A stretch of 56,717 bases of DNA, taken from NCBI RefSeq assembly GCF_900111165.1, contig NZ_FOGH01000016.1, positions 1-56,717 on the forward strand. Reading direction: 5' to 3'. A program made the translations under genes and the position numbers. This document shows, one piece after another, positions 25,930 through 35,676 of this stretch (the first letter of the stretch is position 1; the number at the start of each line of letters is the position of its first letter). The notes beneath the pieces are model-generated. The model did not search any database. It saw only the letters and a list, made by a program, of their open reading frames with translations, and was not told where the DNA came from. The stretch is from Nitrosomonas sp. Nm51. GTDB lineage: Bacteria > Pseudomonadota > Gammaproteobacteria > Burkholderiales > Nitrosomonadaceae.

Positions 25930-26766
25930 ATGAAACTTGATTCGATCAATTTTAAAGCTATCCCAGCACAGCCTGATTTTCTGGCCAGAATTATTCAAAT
26001 TGACGCTAATTCTGAACATTGCTTTCAGGAGATGGACAGTTTGTTACGTTCCGATCAAGGGGTAGTATCTCTGATACTGCGCGTGGCAAATTCAGCAATG
26101 TATAGCCGTGGCAAGCAGATTAAAACAATACCGCACGCAATTAATTTGCTGGGTATCAATGTGATTCGATCTTTGGCTGTTTTGTCAGTCTCTCGCTCAA
26201 TTTTTACACAAAATAAGAATATGCTGATAAAACAGCATGTTTGGCAGCATTCTTTATTGACGGCACTGGCGTGCCAACAGATTTGTGCTGAAAAAGGCGC
26301 GAACAAGCTTAGTGAAGAAGCATTTGTTGCCGGATTGCTGCATGATATCGGGAAAGTGCTGCTATTTTATAATTATCCTGATGAATATATTCAGACACTG
26401 GATTATGCATTAGAAACACCTTGCTCATGTGCTGAAGCGGAGAGAAAAATTCTGGGTATTGATCACTATGAAGTAGGAAAAGAGGCGGTTGGGCAATGGC
26501 GGCTGCCGACTTACTTTGATTTGTATATAGCAACCGATCTAGACCTGTTAACGTGCGATGCGGCACAAAACAAAGTGATGCAGATTCTTGCTATTGCAAA
26601 TAATTTGATCAAATACGCGGGATTTGGTGCAAATTCATCGGATTTGCATATGCGTAAGGAAAAATTGATGAATCTCGGTGCCAGTGATAGTCTTAGTGAT
26701 TATTTGCTGGAAGAATCATTTATACAGCAGTTGATGCAAAACGAAATTTATCTGCTGTGCGTATGA
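25930..26766 (+). CDS. HDOD-domain signalling protein
   Basis: A 278-residue single-domain protein. The HDOD pattern is clear: LILRVANSAMYSRGKQIKTIPHAINLLGINVIRSL, then a WQHSLLTALACQQI segment and AFVAGLLHDIGKVLLFY. HDOD proteins usually act in signal transduction through protein contacts and rarely show phosphodiesterase activity, although the HD residues are kept here. The nucleotidyl cyclase gene follows after 39 bp in the same direction, so the two are probably cotranscribed and work together. Confidence 0.85.
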   Translation: MKLDSINFKAIPAQPDFLARIIQIDANSEHCFQEMDSLLRSDQGVVSLILRVANSAMYSRGKQIKTIPHAINLLGINVIRSLAVLSVSRSIFTQNKNMLIKQHVWQHSLLTALACQQICAEKGANKLSEEAFVAGLLHDIGKVLLFYNYPDEYIQTLDYALETPCSCAEAERKILGIDHYEVGKEAVGQWRLPTYFDLYIATDLDLLTCDAAQNKVMQILAIANNLIKYAGFGANSSDLHMRKEKLMNLGASDSLSDYLLEESFIQQLMQNEIYLLCV

Positions 26767-26805
26767 AAGAATAATCGGCACAGGCGCAATTCACATTATT
26801 CATGT

Positions 26806-28407
26806 ATGCCCATGGCTGCAACAACTGAAACCCGCTCTTCTCAAGATATCATCATTACATCGCTGGAGAAAAATGTTTGGGATGAAATGCGAACATATCT
26901 CGTCAACACGCTAGACCGTCTCGAATTAGGGCAATTGAATGAACCCACTTTTTTTTTGCTGCATCAACTGGTTGTAAACATGGTCAATGTGTTGCATTAC
27001 CATGTGTTCAAGCAAATCGTACAAACAGACTTTGGCTTAAATGACAGTAATAACGAAACTGATTTGAATGTATTGTTCAATAGCGAGCTGGCCGATCATG
27101 GTGATAAAAATATCGCTAAATTCTGTGAACTGAATGAACAGTATATCGCGCTGACTTTTTACGACGCCGGAGATACCATTGTTTTGATCACTGCGCCGAA
27201 ATTTTGCCAGGAGGCTGTGCGATTAAGTCACAAAATGATTCAAACCTTAGGGTACGAACTTCAAATACTTGAGCCGGCTCGTCCAGAAAAATTTTATACC
27301 GCAAGGCTTGTAAAACATCAGGCACACCGCCATCCTGCGGTACAACCCGGATTAATCACGCAGCAGAACGAACGCAGCAGCCTGGAGCAGATTTTTTCTC
27401 AGCTTACATATGGCATAGTCTGTTTTACCGGTATCGGCGGTATCCAGGCTGTTTCACCGTCCATATTGGCGCTTCTGGGTCTGGAAGTAAACAAGGCCGC
27501 TTATGAACTGTTTGCCCGATCCATTTCCATACATTTTTATAACGATGTGATATGGGGTATGGCACTAGAACCACCCAACGGTAAATTTGAGAATTACCGG
27601 GTGCGTGTTAAAACAAATAAATATACTGAAGAATCGACATTATTCAATGTCAGTGGTTTTCGTGATGGCAGTGCTTTTATCCATACGCTCTGGCAGAAAA
27701 TATCGTTGGACGGCGGTAATACGAGCAGGCTTTCAGAAGGTGACTTGCTAAATGAAGCGAAGGTGCATAACATTACCCGTAACTATGTGCCGCAATTGGT
27801 TGAAAAAAAAGCCAGGGAAGTTGTCAGGCTGGGCGGTAACCTGTTGAAAAATGAAGAATGCTATATCGCTGTTTTGTTTTGTGACATTGTCGGCTTCACC
27901 AGATATGTCGAGCAGAATGAAAACGAAGAATCAATCATACACATATTAAATTCAGTGTTGCGCAGAATCTCGCTCTCGGTAAAAAAGCATGGCGGATTTA
28001 TTGATAAATTCATGGGTGATTGCATTATGGTGTTATTTCGCAATCCGCTCGATGCGGTGATTGCTGCACTAGAAATGCAGAAACACTCCCATGACATTAA
28101 TTTACTACGTGAGCGGGCGGAATTGGGCAAGCTTCAATTGCGTATCGGTATACACTGGGGAAAGGTTGTCATCGGCAACGTCGGCACGCCTGAGCGGCTT
28201 GATTGGACGACTATAGGCGATGTTGTGAATACTGCTTCACGCATAGAAAAAAACTGTCAACCCAATGGCGTGCTTATCAGTGGAAAAATGCGCGAGGCAA
28301 TTGAGTTTACGGAAGAAATGCGTTTTAAGTGTGGTGATACATTTTATATCAACGCACAGGGTAAAAAAGACAAGCTGGCTGTCTGTTATGCATATTCAAG
28401 TGATTAA
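26806..28407 (+). CDS. Class III adenylate/guanylate cyclase with PAS-like sensor region
   Basis: A 533-residue soluble protein. Residues 1-170 are of unknown type, residues about 190-310 look like a PAS domain (LEQIFSQLTYGIVCFTG), and residues about 345-510 form a class III cyclase: metal-binding Asp in AVLFCDIVGFTRYV and in KFMGDCIMVLF, and the IGIHWGKVVIGNVG and TTIGDVVNTASRIE motifs. A Lys before MGD and an Asp in the TTIGD segment suggest ATP as substrate, hence cAMP. No membrane segment is seen. ATG at 26806 and a second one two codons on are both possible; neither has a strong Shine-Dalgarno. Confidence 0.85.
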   Translation: MPMAATTETRSSQDIIITSLEKNVWDEMRTYLVNTLDRLELGQLNEPTFFLLHQLVVNMVNVLHYHVFKQIVQTDFGLNDSNNETDLNVLFNSELADHGDKNIAKFCELNEQYIALTFYDAGDTIVLITAPKFCQEAVRLSHKMIQTLGYELQILEPARPEKFYTARLVKHQAHRHPAVQPGLITQQNERSSLEQIFSQLTYGIVCFTGIGGIQAVSPSILALLGLEVNKAAYELFARSISIHFYNDVIWGMALEPPNGKFENYRVRVKTNKYTEESTLFNVSGFRDGSAFIHTLWQKISLDGGNTSRLSEGDLLNEAKVHNITRNYVPQLVEKKAREVVRLGGNLLKNEECYIAVLFCDIVGFTRYVEQNENEESIIHILNSVLRRISLSVKKHGGFIDKFMGDCIMVLFRNPLDAVIAALEMQKHSHDINLLRERAELGKLQLRIGIHWGKVVIGNVGTPERLDWTTIGDVVNTASRIEKNCQPNGVLISGKMREAIEFTEEMRFKCGDTFYINAQGKKDKLAVCYAYSSD

Positions 28408-28534
28408 CATAAATTGGCAATGCCAGCTGTGTCCATGAATAAAATTGTATCGCTGTAAGCGAAGTTTTATATCGTAATGTCGGCGCGCGAGCACGCTAGA
28501 TTCGTGTTGATAGCGTCAGCGCTAACATAATAAA

Positions 28535-29329
28535 TCATGATTTTCCATCATCAAGATTAAAAGCCACAGTATTAAATCCGGCATCTACATACGTAATTTC
28601 GCCGGTAATCCCGCTTGCCAGATCGCTGCAAAGAAAAGCAGCCACGTTGCCGACTTCCCCAATAGTAACATTACGTCGCAGCGGCGAGATTTTTTCGGTA
28701 TAGCCGAGTAGTTTCCCAAAATTACCTATTCCGGCGGCTGCTAACGTTTTGATAGGTCCGGCAGAGATAGCGTTTACCCGGATTCCTCTGGGTCCCAGAC
28801 TCGACGCCATAAAGCGAACATTTGCTTCGAGGCTGGCTTTTGCCAGTCCCATAACATTATAATTCGGCATAACCCGTACCGCGCCCAAATAACTGAGTGT
28901 CAATAGTGCAGCATTTCTGTTTTGCATCAGTGGTAGCCCGGCTTTTGCCAACGCCGAAAAACTGTATGCGCTGATATCGTGCGCAATACGGAAAGCTTCT
29001 CGATTCACGCTTTCCAGATAATCACCTGTTAATGCTTCACGGGGTGCAAAAGCGATGGAATGAACAATGCAATCCAAACCATCCCAATGATGATGCAGGT
29101 CTTCAAAGCATTGTGTAATTTCTTCATCGTTGGTGACGTCGCATGGAAATAATAAATCACTGCCCATATCGCCTGCCATTTTCTCAATCCTGCCACGGAT
29201 AGTTTCATTTTGGTATGTAAAAGCAAGTGATGCGCCCTCACGATGCATCGCTTTAGCGATACCATAGGCGATTGATCGATTACTGAGTAATCCGGTAATA
29301 AGAACGCGTTTATTGGTGAGAAATCCCAT
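28535..29329 (-). CDS. fabI: Enoyl-[acyl-carrier-protein] reductase (NADH)
   Basis: FabI reduces the enoyl-ACP double bond in the last step of each fatty-acid elongation cycle. The 264-residue sequence has the FabI-type nucleotide site ([20 protein letters not shown]), [15 protein letters not shown], and the catalytic Tyr-x6-Lys as [16 protein letters not shown]. The ATG at 29329 has an AAGGA Shine-Dalgarno; the open frame further upstream runs into repeat A1. In related betaproteobacteria fabI often lies beside a peptide ABC transporter operon, as here, although it is divergent from it in this window. Confidence 0.95.
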   Translation of the reverse strand: MGFLTNKRVLITGLLSNRSIAYGIAKAMHREGASLAFTYQNETIRGRIEKMAGDMGSDLLFPCDVTNDEEITQCFEDLHHHWDGLDCIVHSIAFAPREALTGDYLESVNREAFRIAHDISAYSFSALAKAGLPLMQNRNAALLTLSYLGAVRVMPNYNVMGLAKASLEANVRFMASSLGPRGIRVNAISAGPIKTLAAAGIGNFGKLLGYTEKISPLRRNVTIGEVGNVAAFLCSDLASGITGEITYVDAGFNTVAFNLDDGKS

Positions 29330-29385
29330 AAAATTTCCTTGTAAATTTTTTTGTAATCGTGAATTATTATAGCCGATGCTAGTGT

Positions 29386-29655
29386 CTAGTACGCTATCCA
29401 TATGATATTGCCAGGCACAGCGTTACCGTGGTGTTATGCAGCAAGGCACAGCACGCTGGAAAGGGTTGTTTCATTTTCAAGTACTGTAACACGGTTGCAG
29501 GACACCACGGTAACGCCCAGTGGGTGAGCTTGTCGGCATCCATGGACTGCGTTGTGTCTTTTGGTAATAGAACGGCTATTTCCTGCAAGACACGCCTTGC
29601 CATGTACGCTGACAAGCGCACTGAACCTGGCAATATCATATGGATAGTGTACTAG
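29386..29655 (-). repeat. Family A repeat, copy A1 (270 bp)
   Basis: Flanked on both sides by CTAG. Its ends are near-perfect inverted repeats of about 30 bp: TACGCTATCCATATGATATT at the left and the complement of TACACTATCCATATGATATT at the right. Inside are two inverted-repeat arms, including GCGTTACCGTGGTGT / ACACCACGGTAACGC and a CTTGTCGGCATCCATGG-type arm. It lies between the fabI promoter and the oppA-like gene. Its orientation is the same as A2 and opposite to A3 and A4. Confidence 0.9.
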
Positions 29656-29815
29656 TAGAATGAAAACAGCAAATTGGGAGACTGTAGATTTTTACGGATT
29701 GGTTTTTTCTATGGAATTAGTTGACCGCGGGGTTTGCAGTGTTTTCAGATTTTTTTGCTAGACTCTCTAGAACAACATAAACAAGGGTAAAACGCAGACA
29801 TGTATTGCATTGATA

Positions 29816-32050
29816 ATGAAACTGTTTAGAAATCGGACAAGAACTGTATTTGTTTTGATGGTGGCAGGTGTTGTCGCCACTTTATTAGCTGCATGTGATC
29901 AGATGCTCTGGAACAATCCCTATCCGGCACATGATGAGGGTAAGAATATTCTTTACAATGTATTTACCGAGCGCCCTAAGCACCTTGATCCTGTTCAATC
30001 ATACAGTGCAAATGAAATACAATTTACCGCGCAGATTTATCAACCGCCTTTGCAATATCATTATTTGAAACGGCCGTTTACATTAATACCTTATACTGCG
30101 GTTGCAATGCCGATTGTGACTTATTACGATTATGATGGTTATCCGTTGCCAGATGATACCGAAGTCGACGAAATTGCCTATACTCAATACGAAATATCCA
30201 TCAAACCAGCTATTTTTTATCAACCGCATCCGGCGTTTGCAAAAAATGATCGAAATGAATTCTTGTTCCATCAATTGGATGATGATGCGCTTGCGTCCGT
30301 TTATCAATTGTCCGATTTTCCTGAGACTGATACCCGCGAACTGACGGCACACGACTATGTTTACCAGATAAAGAGATTGGCGCACCCTGGGTTGCACTCA
30401 CCTATTTATGGGTTAATGGCTGATTATATTGTCGGACTGCGTGATTTTGCCGGTGTGTTGAGAGATGCGCTAAATGGCGAAAGGGGGAGTGCCGCTTTTC
30501 TGGATCTTAATGCTTATCCTTTGGAAGGCGTGGAAGTTGTGGATGATTATACATATCGGATAAAAATAAACAAAAAATACCCACAGTTCATTTACTGGTT
30601 GGCCATGCCTTTTTTTGCGCCGATTCCGTGGGAAGCCGATAAGTTTTATTCTCAAAAAGGTCTGATTGAAAAAAATATTTCGTTGGATTGGTATCCGGTC
30701 GGAACAGGCCCCTATATGCTAACGGAAAATAATCCAAATTTACGTATGGTGCTTGAAAAAAATCCCAATTTTTATGGCGAGTTTTATCCTGATGAGGGCA
30801 TGCCCGAAGATTATATAAGTGGATTACTTGCTGATGCCGGCAAACCCATACCGTTTATCGACAAAATTGTCTATTCGCGTGAGCGTGAAGGTATTCCCCG
30901 CTGGAACAAATTTTTACAGGGTTATTATGATTCCTCGGGCATTGGGTCAGACAGCTTTGATCAAGCGGTTCAATTGGTTGGGCAAGGAGAGGCCACAGTA
31001 ACCGAAGCGATGACTAAACAGGGAATAAGGCTTGAGACAACTGTGGCGGTTTCCACATTTTATATCGGATTTAATATGCTCGATTCGGTTGTGGGAGGCG
31101 GTGTAACCGACGAATCGCGTAACGCGGCGCGCAAACTCCGGCAGGCGATATCGATAGCGGTTGATTACGAAGAATTTATTTCAATTTTCGCCAATGGACG
31201 CGGGTTACCGGCGCACGGTCCGATTGCTCCAGGCGTGCCGGGACATCGATATGGCGAGGCGGGCATGAATTCAGTGGTTTATGATTGGGTAAACGGCGCT
31301 CCGCAGCGTAAATCGATACAAGTAGCACGGTATCTGCTTGCTGAGGCTGGCTATCCGAATGGAATTGACCGCAAAACCGGGGCTCCGCTTGTTTTGTATT
31401 TTGATGTAACCGCCCGTAGTACAGAGGATCGTTCAATGCTCGACTGGATGCGTAAGCAGTTTCAGAAGTTGAACATTCAGCTGGTCGTTCGAAGCACGGA
31501 TTATAACCGTTTTCAGGATAAAATTCGAAAAGGTAACGCGCAGATTTTCGAATGGGGATGGCATGCCGATTACCCTGATCCTGAGAATTTTCTTTTTTTG
31601 CTGTATGGTCCCCAGAGAAAAGCGGGCAATACGAGCGGAAGTGCTTCAAATAATGCGGCCAACTATAATAATCCGGAATACAATCATCTGTTTGAACAAA
31701 TGAAGGATATGGACAACGGTCCTGCCCGCCAGGCTATTATCGACCAAATGGTTGATGTCCTGCGGTATGACGCGCCTTGGCTATGGGGTTATCACCCGAA
31801 AGAATACGGTCTTTATCACGAATGGTATAAAAATATCAAACCGAACAGGATTTCAAACAATAATGTGAAATATTTCCAAATTGATGCAGGTTTAAGAGAA
31901 CAAAAACGCCGGGAATGGAATAAACCTGTGCTGTGGCCTGTCGGGCTTGGCGTCATCATCGTGATGATAAGTTTATTTCCGGCTATCGCCACCTATCGTC
32001 GCTATGAGGGAAGTAAGGGGATTCAACGTTTACAACAAGGATCCAGCTAG
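29816..32050 (+). CDS. oppA: Peptide/oligopeptide ABC transporter substrate-binding lipoprotein
   Basis: A 744-residue family 5 solute-binding protein (SBP_bac_5). It begins with a lipoprotein signal (VLMVAGVVATLLAACD, lipobox LLAAC). The family features are ERPKHLDPVQSY near the start, YTYRIKI, PVGTGPYML, and late FEWGWHADYPDPENFLFLLYG. Unusually a C-terminal membrane segment (LWPVGLGVIIVMISLFPAIA) follows, so the protein may be anchored at both ends. ATG 29816 is preferred over the preceding TTG. Its TAG stop is the first TAG of repeat A2. The permease gene follows after A2. Confidence 0.88.
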   Translation: MKLFRNRTRTVFVLMVAGVVATLLAACDQMLWNNPYPAHDEGKNILYNVFTERPKHLDPVQSYSANEIQFTAQIYQPPLQYHYLKRPFTLIPYTAVAMPIVTYYDYDGYPLPDDTEVDEIAYTQYEISIKPAIFYQPHPAFAKNDRNEFLFHQLDDDALASVYQLSDFPETDTRELTAHDYVYQIKRLAHPGLHSPIYGLMADYIVGLRDFAGVLRDALNGERGSAAFLDLNAYPLEGVEVVDDYTYRIKINKKYPQFIYWLAMPFFAPIPWEADKFYSQKGLIEKNISLDWYPVGTGPYMLTENNPNLRMVLEKNPNFYGEFYPDEGMPEDYISGLLADAGKPIPFIDKIVYSREREGIPRWNKFLQGYYDSSGIGSDSFDQAVQLVGQGEATVTEAMTKQGIRLETTVAVSTFYIGFNMLDSVVGGGVTDESRNAARKLRQAISIAVDYEEFISIFANGRGLPAHGPIAPGVPGHRYGEAGMNSVVYDWVNGAPQRKSIQVARYLLAEAGYPNGIDRKTGAPLVLYFDVTARSTEDRSMLDWMRKQFQKLNIQLVVRSTDYNRFQDKIRKGNAQIFEWGWHADYPDPENFLFLLYGPQRKAGNTSGSASNNAANYNNPEYNHLFEQMKDMDNGPARQAIIDQMVDVLRYDAPWLWGYHPKEYGLYHEWYKNIKPNRISNNNVKYFQIDAGLREQKRREWNKPVLWPVGLGVIIVMISLFPAIATYRRYEGSKGIQRLQQGSS

Positions 32051-32316
32051 TGCTCTATCAATATGATATAGCCTGGTACAGCGTTACCGTGGCGCTATGC
32101 AACAAGGCCCGGCACGCAGGAAAGGGTTGCTCCCTTTTCAAGTACTGTAACGCAGTTGCAGAACACCACGGTAACGCTCTGTGGTTGAGCTTGTCAGTGT
32201 CCATGGTCTGCGTTGCGCCTTTTGACAATAGAATAACTATTGCCTGCAAGGCACGCCTTGCCATGTACACTGGCAAGCTCGCTGAACCCGGCAGTATCAT
32301 ATTGATAGAGCACTAG
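32047..32316 (-). repeat. Family A repeat, copy A2 (270 bp), inside the transporter operon
   Basis: Flanked by CTAG at 32047-32050 and 32313-32316, with inverted ends TGCTCTATCAATATGATA at both termini. The left CTAG provides the stop codon of the substrate-binding gene; the right end is 10 bp before the permease ATG, so the whole space between two cotranscribed genes is the repeat. Internal arms are as in A1 (GCGTTACCGTGG, CCACGGTAACGC). Confidence 0.92.
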
Positions 32317-32325
32317 GCTGTATTT

Positions 32326-33303
32326 ATGTTGAGTTACATCATCCGCCGTGTTTTGTACGCGATACCAATTTTGATCGGGGTGAATCTCTTAACATTTGCC
32401 TTATTCTTTGTGGTGAATACGCCGGATGACATGGCGCGCATGCATCTTGGAATCAAATATGTAACGCCGGAAGCGATTGAAAAATGGAAAATAGAACGCG
32501 GCTATGACCAGCCCTTGTTGTTTAATGAAAACCGGGATGGTCTCGATAAATTTACGCAGACGATTTTTTTTGAAAAATCGATTGCGATGTTTGCATTTGA
32601 TTTTGGTCGTTCGGACGAAGGGCGCGATATTGGATATGAGATCAAGTCACGCATGCTGCCAAGTTTTGCAATAGCATTGCCGGTATTTGTTTTGGGGTTG
32701 ATTTCTTACATAACTTTTGCGCTGATCATGGTTTTTTTTCGGACAACATATATAGATTTTTGGGGCGTCGTGTTGTGTGTGGCTTTAATGTCAATTTCCA
32801 GTCTTTTTTACATTATTGCCGGACAATTTTTAATCAGTAAATTATGGCATCTGGTGCCAATTTCTGGATTCAGCACCGGGTTAGATGCTGCCAAGTTTTT
32901 GATTTTGCCGGTGATCATCGGTGTTGTCAGTAGTGCCGGCGCAAACACACGGTGGTATCGTACGATTTTTCTTGAAGAAATGGGCAAAGAGTATGTTCGT
33001 ACCGCCCGGGCGAAAGGGTTATCAGAACATCTGGTTTTATTTAAGCATGTGCTTAAAAATGCATTGATACCGATATTAACAGGTGCTGTCGTTCTTGTGC
33101 CGCTACTGTTTTTGGGTAGCCTGATTGTGGAGTCTTTTTTCGGAATACCCGGGCTAGGAAGCTATACAATTGATGCCATCAACTCGCAAGATTTTGCAAT
33201 TGTCAGAGCTATGGTTTTTTTGGGATCGGTGCTTTATATTATAGGCCTAATCTTGACCGATATTTCATATACACTTGTTGATCCCAGGATACGCTTAAAC
33301 TAA
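32326..33303 (+). CDS. oppB: Peptide ABC transporter permease (OppB/DppB type)
   Basis: A 325-residue inner-membrane permease with six predicted membrane helices. It shows the conserved N-terminus YIIRRVLYAIPILIGVNLLTF, the EAA-type loop YVRTARAKGLSEHLVLFKHVLKNALIPI that contacts the ATPase, and a closing YTLVDPRIRLN. Its upstream space is the end of repeat A2, and no good Shine-Dalgarno is visible before the ATG. Its TAA stop is part of the CTAA end of repeat A3. The expected second permease and ATPase genes are absent downstream. Confidence 0.92.
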   Translation: MLSYIIRRVLYAIPILIGVNLLTFALFFVVNTPDDMARMHLGIKYVTPEAIEKWKIERGYDQPLLFNENRDGLDKFTQTIFFEKSIAMFAFDFGRSDEGRDIGYEIKSRMLPSFAIALPVFVLGLISYITFALIMVFFRTTYIDFWGVVLCVALMSISSLFYIIAGQFLISKLWHLVPISGFSTGLDAAKFLILPVIIGVVSSAGANTRWYRTIFLEEMGKEYVRTARAKGLSEHLVLFKHVLKNALIPILTGAVVLVPLLFLGSLIVESFFGIPGLGSYTIDAINSQDFAIVRAMVFLGSVLYIIGLILTDISYTLVDPRIRLN

Positions 33304-33509
33304 TACTCTATCCTATACGCTATCGCCGGGCTCAGTGCGCTTGTCAGCGTACATGGCATGTGCTTGCAGGCAATAAATAGTCGTTTTATTGTCAAAAGAC
33401 ACAACGCAGACCATGGATGCTGACAAGCCCGCCCACGGGGCGTTACCGTGGTGTTCTGCAACTGCGTTACAGTACTTGAAAAGGGAACAACCCTTTCCGG
33501 CGTGCTGTA
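33300..33509 (+). repeat. Family A repeat, copy A3, truncated on the right
   Basis: The left end starts CTAATACTCTATCC and the interior follows copy A4 (CATGGATGCTGACAAGC, GGCGTTACCGTGGTG, GTACTTGAAAAGGGAACAA). Similarity stops at about 33509, just after GCGTGCTGT, so the right half-arm and right terminus are gone. The left end supplies the stop codon of the permease gene. Confidence 0.88.
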
Positions 33510-33891
33510 TGACTCCTCCCTTTCTGCAAGCAAAATTTGCGATGGTTTTAAGGTGCAACTGCTTTTGTATATCCGGCTGCTCATTGGATAGCCATCAGTT
33601 CATTTTGCCACGCAATCACAAGTGACTTTTCCTCTCTACTAAACAAAGTTTGCCGTCTTTGCATTGATAACGCTTCACTCTCTATGCCGCCTTCCGCTAA
33701 GATTAGCCACGACTCAATATCGCCCAGGCAATAGGGACATTCTTGCTAGCCAATGCTATCGTTGCAATATTCCTGTTGCGTCGGGCAGCCAGGATTTTTA
33801 CCCAGCAGCTACGACCGTCTTCTTTATTTTAGGCCATTATCTGAAGGCGCCACAAATATTTCACAAAATCGAATAGAGGATAAGATAGTCT
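33510..33891. other. Non-coding or decayed stretch after the truncated repeat
   Basis: No intact gene is seen where the second permease of the transporter would be expected. A plus-strand fragment at about 33737-33830 reads like a hydrophobic segment (FLLANAIVAIFLLRRAARIF) before a stop, possibly a gene remnant. No family could be named. Confidence 0.35.
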
Positions 33892-34827
33892 TTATAAATC
33901 AATTGTATGGGTATTGATAAGCTGCATGAGAATAAGCGCGGTAAAAATTATCAAGCCTAACAGGCTGAAAAAAGCCAGATTGCGATATTTTTGGGCTAGT
34001 TTTTTTTGACTGAATGTCGATAAGATAAACGGATGATGCTTCTGGATTGTGTTACAGAGCGTATAAACTGTAGGCATCCTTGATAATTCTTGCCGGCGTT
34101 CCTCAGCTTCTCTGCTGGCTGCTGTTCTGACTTTTTCCCATTCAATCATGTCAAGTACACCGTTCTTATCTTGATCGAACTGATTTAGTATGTGATTGTA
34201 ATTGTGCTTCCATTCACGAATTACCGTGCCGGTCATTTGGTGATTATTTGGAATGCAGCGTCCTCCGCCACTTGATTTAAAATTTCCGAGAGCATAAATG
34301 GAGTCGTGTGTACGTATAAGTTTTTCAATATACCGATAGCGCTTGCCACCGATAATCTTAAAAAAACTTTTAGTGTTATTTGGATGATTTGGTTTTTTTG
34401 TATAGCCATACCAGGTGTGCGAGTGACTTGTTTGGACTTCCGCGCCTATAGGATCAATTACGCAGTTTCCAGTATCATCACTAACAACAAATTGCTCGGT
34501 GCTTGTTTTTTCTTCTATTGTTGACCAATGACTACTTTTGCCAGAGCGTCGATGACGTTGTATTTTATAAGTAAACCAGACGCAGGCGGTGTTGGAAAGT
34601 GGGGCAGACAGCATATGTTTCTGGGGGCTGGATACTGTGCCCACAATTTCAACATAGCCCTGGGCGGCAGAGCGAATTTTTGAAGTGGGTGTATCTTCAA
34701 TCAGTCGGGCGCGCTTGAGGTAATAGAAAGTCAACCAGCAACAAGCGGCTGCCATTATGATTGAAAAAAAAAGAAAAAAAAGCTCGGCGTCACTTTGGAG
34801 CAGCGTATTATTGTCAATTAAGATCAT
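33892..34827 (-). CDS. GIDE-domain membrane protein with an EF-hand
   Basis: A 311-residue protein with a membrane segment at each end (about 18-38 and 285-305). The middle resembles the GIDE (MULAN-like) domain found in prokaryotic partners of LemA: GYVEIVGTVSSP, LSNTACVWFTYKIQRHRR, and a FVVSDDTGNCVIDPIGAEV segment. At about 219-231 there is a canonical EF-hand loop DQDKNGVLDMIEWE, so calcium binding is likely. There is no RING finger, so no ubiquitin ligase function is implied. Its ATG overlaps the LemA stop (ATGA), showing translational coupling. Confidence 0.8.
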   Translation of the reverse strand: MILIDNNTLLQSDAELFFLFFSIIMAAACCWLTFYYLKRARLIEDTPTSKIRSAAQGYVEIVGTVSSPQKHMLSAPLSNTACVWFTYKIQRHRRSGKSSHWSTIEEKTSTEQFVVSDDTGNCVIDPIGAEVQTSHSHTWYGYTKKPNHPNNTKSFFKIIGGKRYRYIEKLIRTHDSIYALGNFKSSGGGRCIPNNHQMTGTVIREWKHNYNHILNQFDQDKNGVLDMIEWEKVRTAASREAEERRQELSRMPTVYTLCNTIQKHHPFILSTFSQKKLAQKYRNLAFFSLLGLIIFTALILMQLINTHTIDL

Positions 34828-35396
34828 TGAAATAACAGACTTACATTAACATCCGCTCTATTGGTTTCGGAAAACTCCAGTAAATCGAATGCTTTGAACC
34901 CAAAGCTTTTTGCAACCAGCACATCAGGAAACTGTTCAATTCGAATGTTATTTACATTAGTGGATTCGTTATAAAATTCGCGACGATCAGCTATGTCATG
35001 TTCCAGTGATGTGATGCGGGATTGTAAATGTTGAAATGATTCATTTGCTTTTAGTCCCGGATATGATTCCGCCAGAGCAAATAAATTTCCCAGACCCATA
35101 CGCAGCTGAGTTTCCGCCACACCTAATGCTTTGATATCTGAATCTTGTTGTGCATGAGCTACAGCAGAGCGTGCCTTAATAACAGTTTCCAAAGCATTTT
35201 TCTCATATGCCATGTACTGTTTACATGTTTCGACAAGTTTGGGAAGTTCATCGTGGCGCTGTTTAAGTAGGACATCAATATTTGACCATGCTTTAGATAC
35301 ATTATGCTTCAGCTGAATAAGATTGTTGTAAATCAATATTAAGTAAACAATCAATAAGCTAACAGTAATTAAAGTCACTATTGTGGAAATTTCCAT
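34824..35396 (-). CDS. lemA: LemA-family membrane protein
   Basis: A 190-residue protein with an N-terminal membrane helix (TIVTLITVSLLIVYLILIY) followed by the helical LemA domain: NLIQLKHNVSKAWSNIDVLLKQRHDELPKLVETCKQY, LRMGLGNLFALAESYPGLKANESFQHL, and a FNESTN-like motif (REFYNESTNVNN). The function of LemA proteins is not settled; they commonly pair with GIDE-like or membrane protease genes. ATG 35396 has an AGGA Shine-Dalgarno. It is the first gene of a two-gene operon with the GIDE-like gene. Confidence 0.9.
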   Translation of the reverse strand: MEISTIVTLITVSLLIVYLILIYNNLIQLKHNVSKAWSNIDVLLKQRHDELPKLVETCKQYMAYEKNALETVIKARSAVAHAQQDSDIKALGVAETQLRMGLGNLFALAESYPGLKANESFQHLQSRITSLEHDIADRREFYNESTNVNNIRIEQFPDVLVAKSFGFKAFDLLEFSETNRADVNVSLLFQ

Positions 35397-35676
35397 CTTT
35401 ATTCCTATCGTAAAATACAATCAAAAAGTTTGAATACAAAAATCGTGAGCTGTAAGTAGTGAATCTAACGGATTAGTCAGAACCGAAATTGAGTAATTTA
35501 AAAAATTATTGTCTGTATGATTGTATGGGTGTACATAACAAGACAGGGTTTAATTCCTAAATAGAGGAATAATCTGTAGCTTTTCTTGCTTTTGTAATAA
35601 CTAGACGTTAGTATTTATGTGTTGGATTGTAATTATAATTATTCGAATAAACGTTCAAAATCATTGTTAATCTGCC
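35397..35676. other. Intergenic region between lemA and the flgM promoter
   Basis: A/T-rich sequence between two divergent operons, with no gene or repeat recognised. It should hold the lemA promoter. Confidence 0.4.

Noticed and set aside
32050..32316. Open frames of about 80 codons on both strands inside family A copies
   Set aside because: They recur only because the repeat recurs; the frames are not kept across all copies and several start or end in the terminal inverted repeats.
33664..33876. 70-codon open frame where oppC would be expected
   Set aside because: The translated sequence has no permease features and no start signal; treated as non-coding or decayed.
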